Source: CBDDLD01 sp965230605
GTDB taxonomy: Bacteria; Bacteroidota; Bacteroidia; Flavobacteriales; Flavobacteriaceae
Reading direction: 5' to 3'
Assembly (NCBI GenBank): GCA_965230605.1
Contig: CBDDLD010000004.1
Span: forward strand, 2,542,001-2,606,000
DNA length: 64,000 nucleotides
Positions within the stretch are counted from its first letter, which is position 1. Every line of letters begins with the position of its first letter. Below, in pieces: positions 17,250 to 25,749 of the stretch. The notes beneath the pieces are model-generated. The model had not been told where the DNA came from, did no database searches, and worked only from the letters and a program-made list of their open reading frames with translations. The position numbers were made by a program, and so were the translations under genes.

Positions 17250-17948
17250 TTATAATAGTGCCTCATCAGCAAAGCTAAAATAAGCGTTTTCAGTTATAAT
17301 TATATGGTCTAATACTTTTATATCTAAACTCTCCCCTCCGTTTTTTAACTTTTCGGTGATGGATTTATCAGCATTACTGGGTTTTAATGTTCCCGAAGGG
17401 TGGTTATGAACTAGAATTATTGCTGTGGCACCTGCCACAAGAGCAGTTTTAAAAACTAATCTTGCATCTACTAAAGTTCCTGTGATACCGCCTTTACTCA
17501 ACTGATGCTTGTGCAATATCTTATTAGAATTATTGAGATATATGATCCAAAACTCTTCGTGTGGTAATTCACCAATAATAGGATACATCACTTCAAAAAC
17601 AGATTTGCTATTATTAATCTTTTTGAGTTGCACTCCATCTTCTAACCGTCTGCGCCGACCCAGTTCCATAGCAGCAACAATAGTAATGGCTTTGGCTTCA
17701 CCTATGCCTTTAAAATTCATCAACTGCTTTATAGACAGCTTCCCCAAAGCATTGAGGTTGTTTTCTGTGCTAAATAATATACGCTGGCTTAGTGCTACAG
17801 CACTTTCATTTTGATTTCCAGAGCCAATTAAGATGGCTATTAATTCGGCATCACTTAAAACTGTTCGACCTTTATCTCTTAATTTCTCTCTGGGCCGGTC
17901 ATCTTGTGACCAGTTTTTGATGGTAATGGTGGTAGATTTCTTGGACAT
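17250..17948 (-). CDS. radC: RadC family protein (UPF0758, JAB/MPN domain)
   Basis: This 232-residue protein has a helix-hairpin-helix-like N-terminal part (MNFKGIGEAKAITIVAAMELGRRR) and a C-terminal MPN domain. The JAMM motif is HNHPSGTLKPSNAD, with His181, His183 and Asp194 as metal ligands. The family was named for a supposed DNA repair role that was later questioned, and its biochemical activity is not settled. It is the first gene of a probable operon with the deacetylase-like and YjjG-type genes. Confidence 0.92.
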   Translation of the reverse strand: MSKKSTTITIKNWSQDDRPREKLRDKGRTVLSDAELIAILIGSGNQNESAVALSQRILFSTENNLNALGKLSIKQLMNFKGIGEAKAITIVAAMELGRRRRLEDGVQLKKINNSKSVFEVMYPIIGELPHEEFWIIYLNNSNKILHKHQLSKGGITGTLVDARLVFKTALVAGATAIILVHNHPSGTLKPSNADKSITEKLKNGGESLDIKVLDHIIITENAYFSFADEALL

Positions 17949-17997
17949 TTTATAAATATATAAATATCCAGCAATATTCTACTATCAGATGTAACGC

Positions 17998-19014
17998 TTA
18001 GTCTTCTATAGTGGATAATAGTTCTATAATTTCTTTACAGATGACTTCTGCATTCTCTCTTTTAGTGAAAATTGTTTGATGATTACCATCGATTAGAAAT
18101 TGTTTACCATTAGACGAAAGTGCTGCATATTCTTTTTGGGCCTCTATGACTCTTCTCATATAATCATCTGGGTCTATACCTCTTTCTCGATAAGACTCTT
18201 TATTTATCTCGGTGGCTGTAAACACTCTAATAGGTATTGTCCCAAATTGATTAGCATCTTTGGCTTGTTTTAAGGTCTTGTGATAATTTTTAGTTTCTCT
18301 AGTATAAGCACGTAGGCATTTCCCGTTGAGTAAAAAATCTTTAGTTCGCTTATTGATTTCATCAGGTAAACCTTCTGCTGCAAATATCGGTTCGTTAAAG
18401 CTTTCCAATAATCCTAATACACCTGCATCTGCAAAAAATACACCTAGTTTTAATCCCCATATCGCAGACTTAAATCTAAATGAAGACTCTGGTGCTGCAT
18501 TAAACCTTTCAGCTTGCTCAGGGTGGGTAGAGTCTATAAAAATCAAGCCTACTACTTCATCAGGGTACATTTGTGTAAATACCCGTATATATGGCCCACC
18601 CATTGAATGCCCGGCTAAAATATAAGGTGGTGATTCCCCAGCTTCTTCCAACAGCTTGTGTAGTTCTTTAGCAATGGTTCCTGCTTCACGTGGAGTATCG
18701 TCTAACTCACTATATCCTGCACCAGCGCGATCATAACGCACAACGCGAAGGCTGTCCTTAAGACCTTCACTCAACCAATGATAGTACTCCGTTGATGAAC
18801 CGGCTCCGCCTTCTATAACTAATGTTGGTTTGCTACTTTTTGTTCCGGTAACATTAATATGAAATTTAACCCCGTCTACATCAACAAGTTCTCCGAGAGG
18901 TTGATGTGGCTCAGGGCCAACTAAACGAAAAATTAGACCTGCTAAGATGATTAAGGCTAACAGGAGCCCAAGGATTTGAAATGTTCGCTTTAAGACGTTT
19001 TTGATGCGTTTCAT
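17998..19014 (-). CDS. Alpha/beta hydrolase, membrane-anchored
   Basis: This 338-residue protein has an N-terminal membrane segment (about 12-32, LGLLLALIILAGLIFRLV) and an alpha/beta hydrolase body. The nucleophile elbow is AGHSMGG with Ser137. The preceding RVVRYDRAGAGYSELDDTPR block and the late GNHQTIF histidine complete a plausible triad; the acid is likely the Asp in FIDSTHPEQ. No specific substrate is suggested by context. It is a single gene, separated by about 75 bases from the GNAT gene upstream. Confidence 0.82.
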   Translation of the reverse strand: MKRIKNVLKRTFQILGLLLALIILAGLIFRLVGPEPHQPLGELVDVDGVKFHINVTGTKSSKPTLVIEGGAGSSTEYYHWLSEGLKDSLRVVRYDRAGAGYSELDDTPREAGTIAKELHKLLEEAGESPPYILAGHSMGGPYIRVFTQMYPDEVVGLIFIDSTHPEQAERFNAAPESSFRFKSAIWGLKLGVFFADAGVLGLLESFNEPIFAAEGLPDEINKRTKDFLLNGKCLRAYTRETKNYHKTLKQAKDANQFGTIPIRVFTATEINKESYRERGIDPDDYMRRVIEAQKEYAALSSNGKQFLIDGNHQTIFTKRENAEVICKEIIELLSTIED

Positions 19015-19089
19015 GATGATTGATGATGTCAGTTGTTGATGACATAAGACGCATTTATTTTAGGTTTGTTACATCGCTGTGGGAGTAAT

Positions 19090-19605
19090 TTAAATACGTT
19101 TTGAGAACACTAAATTTTCATATGTTGTGGTATTAACTCTAAAGATCGATTTTCCAACTTCTTTATAATTATTTTTCTCGTAAAATCTTATGGCTCTTTT
19201 GTTTTCTGTATATACAGAAAGCCACATGGTATCTAGTTGTAACTCCTTAGCCTTATCTTCAAGGAAAGTCAATAACTGCTGTCCGATTTTTAATGGGATG
19301 AAGTGTTTCAAAATATAAATCCTTTCTAACTGACAATTGCTTTTAGAGGCTACCCTTTTATGAACAGATTTCAATACTAATTTTGCATAACCTACAGGTA
19401 ATTTGTTTGCATAAATTATGTAGAATATGTTTTCAGGATTGTTTATATCTTCTTTAGTCTTTGCGATCGAAAAAGCAGTGTTAAGATATTCAGCCAATTC
19501 ATTTTTATCATCTATAAAATGACCATGTGATTCTACATACGTTATTGTCCCGAGAAGTGCCAAAACATCTGTATCTGTTTCATTTGCTATTTTAATTTCA
19601 ATCAT
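19090..19605 (-). CDS. GNAT family N-acetyltransferase
   Basis: This 171-residue protein has the GNAT core: LERIYILKHFIPLKIGQQLLTFLEDKAKE (motif A, acetyl-CoA binding) and TMWLSVYTENKRAIRFYEKNNYKEVG (motif B). The N-terminal IKIANETDTDVLALLGTITY resembles the IAA acetyltransferase-like group. Its start overlaps the end of the upstream ygjV-like gene by 8 bases, so they share a promoter. The acceptor substrate is unknown. Confidence 0.85.
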   Translation of the reverse strand: MIEIKIANETDTDVLALLGTITYVESHGHFIDDKNELAEYLNTAFSIAKTKEDINNPENIFYIIYANKLPVGYAKLVLKSVHKRVASKSNCQLERIYILKHFIPLKIGQQLLTFLEDKAKELQLDTMWLSVYTENKRAIRFYEKNNYKEVGKSIFRVNTTTYENLVFSKRI

Positions 19606-19828
19606 TCTTATTGGGTTTTAAATTATTTAAACGGTACATATGTAGTAGTACGGCTATGGAACATCCAATAATTATGGGATAAGCACTTAACAATATCCCA
19701 TAAACTATATAGATAGCATTTGCCAAAGCAGAAATTAATCGTAGTCTATACTCGCCTTTTACAGACATGGAATAGAGGTTTATGATTAATCCTAAATATC
19801 CTATTGTGTCAATAATTACAGGGTTCAT
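19598..19828 (-). CDS. Small YgjV-like inner membrane protein
   Basis: The gene starts at ATG 19828 (MNPVIIDTIGYLGLIINLYS) and encodes 76 residues with two or three membrane segments and the block SALANAIYIVYGILLSAYP. It resembles the YgjV family of small membrane proteins, function unknown. The open frame extends further upstream, but that part would run through the divergent promoter region, so the shorter start is chosen. It is co-transcribed with the GNAT gene and divergent from an HxlR regulator. Confidence 0.7.
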   Translation of the reverse strand: MNPVIIDTIGYLGLIINLYSMSVKGEYRLRLISALANAIYIVYGILLSAYPIIIGCSIAVLLHMYRLNNLKPNKND

Positions 19829-19834
19829 ATATAC

Positions 19835-19901
19835 TATACTTTTTACAGTACAAATGTATTTTAAGTATATTTGTTTCACAATAACTGTCAAACTCGACAG
19901 T
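19835..19901. promoter_or_regulatory. Overlapping divergent promoters and operator between ygjV-like gene and hxlR
   Basis: Two full TAnnTTTG boxes face opposite ways: TATATTTG at 19866-19873 on the plus strand for the HxlR gene, and TACATTTG at 19858-19851 on the minus strand for the ygjV-like gene, the latter with TTG at 19881-19879 (20-base spacer). Two inverted repeats are present: TATACTT (19835-19841) with AAGTATA (19863-19869), and ACTGTC (19884-19889) with GACAGT (19896-19901). They are good candidates for HxlR operators. Binding is inferred. Confidence 0.55.
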
Positions 19902-19916
19902 CTAAACTTTTTGAAA

Positions 19917-20288
19917 ATGATAATCGATGGAGAACACAAGGCATATAAAATCAAAGATGAAGTATATCACTGTGGTATAAGTGTTACCATGGGTTTCATC
20001 GGTGGAAAATGGAAATGTGTCGTATTATGGTATTTGAGAAATGGTGCTTTGCGTTTTTCAGAATTAAAGCGGCTAAGTCCCTACATCACAGAAAAAATGC
20101 TAAGTATTCAGTTAAAGTCTTTACAAGAGGATGGATTAATAGACCGTGAAAGTTACGGTAAAAAAGCACCTTTCCGAGTATATTACAGCTTGACTAGTTT
20201 TGGTGAGAGTTTGATCCCTGTAATAGAAGTTATAACCAATTGGGGTGTAGACCTAGCCACCAAAAAGGGAGAAATTGTAGATATATAG
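19917..20288 (+). CDS. HxlR family winged-helix transcriptional regulator
   Basis: The gene starts at ATG 19917 (MIIDGEHKAYKIKDEVYHCG) and encodes 123 residues. The HxlR core is clear: HCGISVTMGFIGGKWKCVVLWYL, then LRFSELKRLSPYITEKMLSIQLKSLQEDGLIDR and the wing YGKKAPFRVYYSLTSFGESL. Cys20 aligns with the redox-sensing cysteine of some members. It is divergent from the ygjV-GNAT pair, which is its most likely target along with itself. A longer upstream frame exists but would cross the promoter. Confidence 0.88.
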   Translation: MIIDGEHKAYKIKDEVYHCGISVTMGFIGGKWKCVVLWYLRNGALRFSELKRLSPYITEKMLSIQLKSLQEDGLIDRESYGKKAPFRVYYSLTSFGESLIPVIEVITNWGVDLATKKGEIVDI

Positions 20289-20323
20289 CAGCTATTAAAC
20301 ACTAATTTTAGCTTGATCTTAGC

Positions 20324-22456
20324 CTACCAAAAATAGATCTCATCTACAAAAAGCCATGCGGGACTACCAGCATTAGGATGCCACTTAGGGAGGGTCTTGT
20401 AGTTTTTAATGTGTATTTTAAAGTATCTTGCTTTAGCGTCCGAAGGGATGTTGATATGGATTTTTTTAGCTTCTGCATCACTACCCTCGCCTTTTCGGGT
20501 GACTTCAACTTCACCAAGTTTTCTATAATTTCCATTTCTACTATTAGCACCGTACACGGTGAATGCTGTTGGATAAAAAATCCAACTTCCTACATCTTCT
20601 AAACAACGAAAAGAAATATGATCTACAGAGGTCACTGCACCCATATCCACAGTTACTTCCAGGTCGTCTCCGAAATACCCTATCCAATGTCCATCACTGA
20701 ATATGGTACTGCCTTCTTTGTAATCAAAGAGTTTGTTGGGGTCAGGGTAGCGTTCATCGGGTTGTTTCCTCATAGAAAACGATGCTATTTTGTGGGTCGG
20801 TTTGGTATAATCACGAACCAGAATATCACTAGGCAACCAATCACTTTTATAGGCCCTCACTTTAAGGGTTTTGGAGGCGTCTAAAACGATAATATCAGTG
20901 ACAACCTGAGATGTACTATCCGGATCCTTACCATCAAGCGTGTAACGTAGATCGACATTCTTTAATGGACTACGAATATTCAGGTGAATGGTATCCATAA
21001 ATAGTGTCTTTTCCGGGGTAATTAACGGCACGGCTAATTGACTTTCTTCTACAAAACCTTCAAGGATATTATTCTGTATAAACACTTCGTGCTCTACTGC
21101 TAATTTCTTTGCCGTTGCTTTATCCACCTTAGTATTCCATGTATATAGACTTTTTGGTTGAATCGCACTTAACAGACTAGCAATTCCAACATTAGACACA
21201 CCTGTATTGTAAAGGTTGATCACTTCTAAATGTTCGAGCGATTTAAAATTTTCTAATGCGGCATCGGTTAGTAAAACACTATTAATTTTTAGTGTTTTTA
21301 GATGCTTCAATTTACTAATGACCTTGGTCATCTCATCGGTAACCTCAGCATCATCAAAATTCAGTTCTATAACCTGCTCTTTAATTTTTGATAACGTTTG
21401 TACAGCCTCTAAAGTTGGCATGGTATCGATATACTTCACATTGAGTTCGGCTTGCCCTGGAACAATCTCTTGAACTCTAAAACCAGCTGCTATAACGTCT
21501 TCAATATCATCTTCAGAAGCTTTAGGGATATCTATCTTTTCAAATACCAAGTACTTTTCAAGCTTCTTAGCCAGCGTATCATTTTCGGCAACTTCGGTAA
21601 CATAGTTCTCAAAATCAGCACCGGAATTGATCCAATGCTCAATAAGCCATATCTCATCTTTAGTTAACTGGGCTTTGCCTTCCGGTGGCATATGTTCTTC
21701 ATCGGATATCGGCAATAATAATCTTGAGTATAATAGACTTTCTGCTGCATTTCCTCTCTGAACACTTGCGCCACTCACACCGCCCTTCAATATACTTGCT
21801 TCAGATACTAGTGATAGCTCCCCTTTTAGTTTTGTGGCACTATGGCATTGCATGCATTTTTTATCTAATATTTTGGCAATGACATCATTGTATAATTTTA
21901 TACTGTCTACGACTTCAATAGTTCGTTCTTTTTCAGGCAGTCCGGCATATTCTGTTAAGAACGATTCACCATGGGTGAGTACACTACCGTAATGACCGGT
22001 AATACTAATACTTAATAGTGATACAATGAAAAGCGGTAGAAATATCTTATTCGTGTTAAACGATGGCTTCAAGCTCATTATAAATAGTGCCGATGCAATG
22101 ATCGCCGTTAGAATCCCTGTATAAAAATGAAGGTCTAAAGTTTGTTCTTGATACCCGCCTTCTAAGGATAAAAAATAGCCCAAGAAGCAGGTGGCTATAG
22201 CAAAGAATGATGTAAAACCTAACAGGTTTTTGATAATTCTCTCCGGGTAATTCTTCTGAATTCGTCCCAGAACATCGATAAAGAAGGTCACAATTAAAGC
22301 CCCTATCGGCAAGTGTAAGAGTAATGGATGAAAACGTCCTAAAAACAATACAAAACGCGGTGCTTCTTCTGATTTTATAGCATATACAGTGAGTAGGCCA
22401 AAAACAGCCAGCAATCCTATAAATAAGCCCTTATATAGCGTGTTTTGTTTTTCCAT
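20324..22456 (-). CDS. DUF2231-type membrane protein with c-type cytochrome and discoidin-like domains
   Basis: This 710-residue protein has four or five membrane segments in the first 150 residues (a DUF2231-like part with HPLLLHLPIGAL). A haem-binding CMQCH motif follows at 201-205 inside a planctomycete-type cytochrome domain ending in LIEHWINSGADF. Next come leucine-rich-like repeats (about 350-450), a chitobiase/FN3-like segment (DLRYTLDGKDPDS) and a C-terminal discoidin-like domain. It is the last gene of the 20.3-28.1 kb operon. The C-terminal about 200 residues are related in layout to the lipoprotein encoded just upstream. It is likely a haem protein of the envelope. Confidence 0.75.
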   Translation of the reverse strand: MEKQNTLYKGLFIGLLAVFGLLTVYAIKSEEAPRFVLFLGRFHPLLLHLPIGALIVTFFIDVLGRIQKNYPERIIKNLLGFTSFFAIATCFLGYFLSLEGGYQEQTLDLHFYTGILTAIIASALFIMSLKPSFNTNKIFLPLFIVSLLSISITGHYGSVLTHGESFLTEYAGLPEKERTIEVVDSIKLYNDVIAKILDKKCMQCHSATKLKGELSLVSEASILKGGVSGASVQRGNAAESLLYSRLLLPISDEEHMPPEGKAQLTKDEIWLIEHWINSGADFENYVTEVAENDTLAKKLEKYLVFEKIDIPKASEDDIEDVIAAGFRVQEIVPGQAELNVKYIDTMPTLEAVQTLSKIKEQVIELNFDDAEVTDEMTKVISKLKHLKTLKINSVLLTDAALENFKSLEHLEVINLYNTGVSNVGIASLLSAIQPKSLYTWNTKVDKATAKKLAVEHEVFIQNNILEGFVEESQLAVPLITPEKTLFMDTIHLNIRSPLKNVDLRYTLDGKDPDSTSQVVTDIIVLDASKTLKVRAYKSDWLPSDILVRDYTKPTHKIASFSMRKQPDERYPDPNKLFDYKEGSTIFSDGHWIGYFGDDLEVTVDMGAVTSVDHISFRCLEDVGSWIFYPTAFTVYGANSRNGNYRKLGEVEVTRKGEGSDAEAKKIHINIPSDAKARYFKIHIKNYKTLPKWHPNAGSPAWLFVDEIYFW

Positions 22457-23238
22457 TAATTAAATATCCATTCGTCCATAAATAACCAAGCTTTCAACCC
22501 CTTACCCGGGTGCCATTCTGGTAATTCAGTATTGTTCTTTACGATGACCTCTAGCTGTTCAATGTCTTTTCCGATGTTGATCCTTACGTCTTCTATAGCC
22601 TTATGCTCACCTTCCACTTGAGGCACATCCATCCGCAAGGTGTCTTTTTTATTCAAACATAGCAGCACCTCTGTTGGTGGAAAAATCCAGGATTTGGTAT
22701 CTACCAAATAGCCTAGAGTGACGCTTTCAATATAGGTCATTTTTTCAAATGCTACAGAAGCTTTCGCAATGGTATCAAACCCTACCCATTGCTTATCCAT
22801 AAAGTCTAATACCGCCTTTTGGTTATTCATCAAAGTTCTGTCCCCTACACCAGGATATTTGTCGTTGGGTTGGGTGTTCCAATCCACCGTACTTGGTGTA
22901 TACCCTTTCTTGTATAAGGTGACCGAGGCAACATCACTAGCTTTCCAATCGAGATGAAAGGCTTTGAACTTATAGGTACCTTCTTTGTCTATTTGCAGTG
23001 GTTTTTCATAGAACTGTGATTTTCTCGTCGGATCATCACCATTATCCGTATAGAATATATACACGCCTTCCATTCGTAGATCCGCTTTAAGTGTAATCGT
23101 AGAATCTATGATTGTACTTGAAACTTCAAGCCTAGGTTGCGCCAGTGCCACTTCCTGTGTTCTTAAGAAATGCGTCTTTTCTTTTTTCGCGCACCCAGTG
23201 ACTACTAATAATAACCCAATGATCACAATTCTCATCAT
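22456..23238 (-). CDS. Lipoprotein with chitobiase/FN3-like and discoidin-like domains
   Basis: The start chosen is ATG 23238, overlapping the upstream stop as ATGA, which gives 260 residues. A lipobox (LLLVVTGC) puts the lipidated Cys at about residue 16. The body has a segment like the chitobiase C-terminal domain (VYIFYTDNGDDPTRKSQFYE) and a discoidin-like half ending LPEWHPGKGLKAWLFMDEW. That ending closely mirrors LPKWHPNAGSPAWLFVDEI of the next gene, so the two share a domain by duplication. The stop codon overlaps the next start by one base. A carbohydrate-binding or scaffolding role is inference. Confidence 0.7.
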   Translation of the reverse strand: MMRIVIIGLLLVVTGCAKKEKTHFLRTQEVALAQPRLEVSSTIIDSTITLKADLRMEGVYIFYTDNGDDPTRKSQFYEKPLQIDKEGTYKFKAFHLDWKASDVASVTLYKKGYTPSTVDWNTQPNDKYPGVGDRTLMNNQKAVLDFMDKQWVGFDTIAKASVAFEKMTYIESVTLGYLVDTKSWIFPPTEVLLCLNKKDTLRMDVPQVEGEHKAIEDVRINIGKDIEQLEVIVKNNTELPEWHPGKGLKAWLFMDEWIFN

Positions 23239-24278
23239 ACGCGAACTAATTTTATAGGGTAGGTTTGACCTGAATTCCATTGTGCGACATACATATTTTC
23301 GTCATCATCAATACAGACATCGTGAGGGTGTTGAAACAATCGTACGGACTGATAGAGTTCTTGAAGTTCATTACCCTTATATAATGGTGCCGTTGCTCCC
23401 GGGCAGGATACCACCTGATTATACTCATTCATAATAAGTACAAAGCCTGAATCAAAATCCATCGTGTTTTTTGAGCGTAATACGGCGAAATATATGTCTT
23501 TGTTGTGAATTACCGGACGACAAATTAATGCACCGGGAACATCGATTGTTTCAATGAATTTTCCATCTAAAGTGAATCGTTTCAACTGATTCATTTCTCT
23601 CGCTGTTATTAAGAGCGAAGGATTCTCAGTATCTCTATTATCATAACATATCCCGTGGGCATTTAGAAATTGACCATCGTCTTGACCGGGTCCACCAAAA
23701 CTGCCTAATAATTCACCTTTATGATTATAATGGGTAATGTATTGTTTCCCATAACCGTCAGCCACGTAAATGTCTCCATTTGCAGCTACTGCAGTTTCTG
23801 TCGGTTTAAATTCTTCCTTGTTATTGTAGTGTCCTGTTTCAGCAGGGTAATCGATCGTAAAAACCACTTTCCCGTCGATGGTCGTTTTTATGATCTGATG
23901 CCGTTCATAATCCGAAATGAGTAAAAAGTCTTCGCCATTTTCTTTAACCAGAGTTAAACCGTGCGCTCCGGGATAATCGGTGCCCCAGGTTTCTAGCAAT
24001 CGCCCCGACTTGTCATAGATGATGACATTATTCTTGGTATGGTTGGTTAGTAAGACGATACGTCCTTTAGAGTCTTGTACCATCTCATGACAATCATTTA
24101 CCGGTGTTTTCAAAGGGTCTAAATTCCCCCAAGACATATCGACTTTATAACGGTGTGAATTGTGCCCAATAATCGCATCCTCAGAGTGATATAGTGACAA
24201 TGCGCTATTGTATGCAGGATATGCTAATAGTCCCAATGCTCCAAGTGATGATTGTTTTAGAAATGTTCTACGGCTCAT
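23235..24278 (-). CDS. NHL-repeat-like beta-propeller with twin-arginine-like signal
   Basis: This 347-residue protein begins MSRRTFLKQSSLGALGLLAY, a Tat-type signal with the RR-x-F-L-K pattern. The body has propeller repeats (GNLDPLKTPVNDCHEMVQDS, HGLTLVKENGEDFLLISDYE, GDIYVADGYGKQYITHYNHKGELLGSFG, HPHDVCIDDDENMYVAQWN), like peptidylglycine lyase or NHL proteins. It sits between the DUF1501 gene and the lipoprotein in the same operon, with a 4-base overlap to the latter. No catalytic residue could be assigned. Confidence 0.78.
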   Translation of the reverse strand: MSRRTFLKQSSLGALGLLAYPAYNSALSLYHSEDAIIGHNSHRYKVDMSWGNLDPLKTPVNDCHEMVQDSKGRIVLLTNHTKNNVIIYDKSGRLLETWGTDYPGAHGLTLVKENGEDFLLISDYERHQIIKTTIDGKVVFTIDYPAETGHYNNKEEFKPTETAVAANGDIYVADGYGKQYITHYNHKGELLGSFGGPGQDDGQFLNAHGICYDNRDTENPSLLITAREMNQLKRFTLDGKFIETIDVPGALICRPVIHNKDIYFAVLRSKNTMDFDSGFVLIMNEYNQVVSCPGATAPLYKGNELQELYQSVRLFQHPHDVCIDDDENMYVAQWNSGQTYPIKLVRV

Positions 24279-24287
24279 TTTACAGCA

Positions 24288-25745
24288 TTAAATTAAAAGA
24301 TCATGAACCACATGACCGGACACATCAGTTAATCTATAGCGGCGTCCTTGGTGCTTAAAGGTAAACTTTGTATGATCTATTCCCATTAAATGCATCATTG
24401 TAGCTTGTAAATCGTGAACATGCACAGGGTCTTTTACAATATTATATCCGAAATCATCGGTCTCCCCATAGCTAAAGCCCGGTTTTACACCGCCGCCTGC
24501 CATAAACATGGTAAAGCATTTAGGATGATGATCGCGACCATAGTTGGTTGCTGTGAGCGTCCCTTGACTGTAATTGGTACGTCCAAATTCGCCACCCCAA
24601 ACCACTAAGGTATCTTCAAGAAGGCCGCGTTGCTTAAGGTCTAGAATTAAGGCTGCTGTCGCCTGATCGACATCTTTAGATTGCTTTTCTATATGAGAGG
24701 GTAAGTTATCATGTTGATCCCATCCCATATGATATAATTGAATAAATCTTACATCTTTTTCGGCCAGGCGTCTTGCCAATAAGCAATTCGCGGCATAGGT
24801 TCCAGGTGTCGCGGCATCCGGGCCATACATTTTGATGATATGATCCGGTTCGCCCTCAATGTCCATTGTTTCAGGTACTGAGGTTTGCATTCTATAGGCC
24901 ATTTCATACTGTGCTACTCTACTATTGGTTTCCGGATCGCCAAATTCAGCCTCTTGTTTTGCATTTAATTCACTTAAATGATCTAGCATTTTACGACGTT
25001 CTGTGCGAGACATCCCTTCCGGATCTTTAAGGTATAATACCGGATCTTTTCCTGAACGGAATTGCACGCCTTGATGTAATGAGCTTAAAAATCCATTACC
25101 CCATAGTCTTGAATATAGCGGTTGCGCCATAGCACGCCCCGTACCTCTAGATAGTAGTACTGTGAATGTCGGTAAGTTATTGTTTAAACTTCCTAGTCCA
25201 TAGCTCATCCAGGAGCCGATAGAAGGCCTTCCTGCTTGTTGTGACCCGGTTTGAAAGAAGGTAATTGCAGGATCGTGATTGATGGCCTCGGTATGCATCG
25301 ATTTAATAAAGCACAATTCGTCTACGATCTTGGCTGTATACGGCATGAGTTCACTCATCCAGGCTCTTGATTCTCCATATTGATCAAACTTAAATTGGCT
25401 ACCTACCAACGGAAAACTGTCTTGCCCTGAGGTCATTCCTGTAAGCCGTTGCCCTTGTCGGACCGAGTCTGGTAGATCTTGCCCTCTTAGCTTGTGTAAT
25501 AGTGGTTTATAATCGAAGAGTTCTAATTGTGAAGGACCTCCACTTTGAAACAGATAAATAACACGCTTCGCTTTGGGTGCAAAATGAGGCAGGTTCATTC
25601 CGGCTAAGGGTGAACCGGCAGCTTCAACGGCGGATGAAAAAGGATCTAGCATCGATCCTAATGCTAATCCACCGACACCTAAGCCTAGCTTTTTTAGAAA
25701 GTGCCTTCTGTTGTTATTCAGAAAATGTTTTGAAACTTCTTCCAT
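24288..25745 (-). CDS. DUF1501 domain protein with Tat-type signal
   Basis: This 485-residue protein has an N-terminal NNRRHFLKKLGLGVGGLALGSM Tat signal. It shows blocks typical of DUF1501: KRVIYLFQSGGPSQLELFDYKP, GSWMSYGLGSLNNNLPTFTVL, FIQLYHMGWDQHDN and VVWGGEFGRTNYSQG with the histidine of DHHPKCFTMFMAGGG. The family has a sulfatase/alkaline phosphatase-like fold and usually lies next to PSD1 genes, as here (4 bases after it). The enzymatic activity is unproven. Confidence 0.88.
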   Translation of the reverse strand: MEEVSKHFLNNNRRHFLKKLGLGVGGLALGSMLDPFSSAVEAAGSPLAGMNLPHFAPKAKRVIYLFQSGGPSQLELFDYKPLLHKLRGQDLPDSVRQGQRLTGMTSGQDSFPLVGSQFKFDQYGESRAWMSELMPYTAKIVDELCFIKSMHTEAINHDPAITFFQTGSQQAGRPSIGSWMSYGLGSLNNNLPTFTVLLSRGTGRAMAQPLYSRLWGNGFLSSLHQGVQFRSGKDPVLYLKDPEGMSRTERRKMLDHLSELNAKQEAEFGDPETNSRVAQYEMAYRMQTSVPETMDIEGEPDHIIKMYGPDAATPGTYAANCLLARRLAEKDVRFIQLYHMGWDQHDNLPSHIEKQSKDVDQATAALILDLKQRGLLEDTLVVWGGEFGRTNYSQGTLTATNYGRDHHPKCFTMFMAGGGVKPGFSYGETDDFGYNIVKDPVHVHDLQATMMHLMGIDHTKFTFKHQGRRYRLTDVSGHVVHDLLI

Positions 25746-25749
25746 CTTA

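Noticed and set aside
19025..19045. ATGTCA-N8-TGACAT inverted repeat upstream of the alpha/beta hydrolase
   Set aside because: It is only 6 bases, in a repetitive GATGAT stretch, with no promoter box nearby.
19829..19954. 118-residue version of the ygjV-like protein
   Set aside because: The extra N-terminal part runs through the divergent promoter and operator region; the shorter start matches the family.
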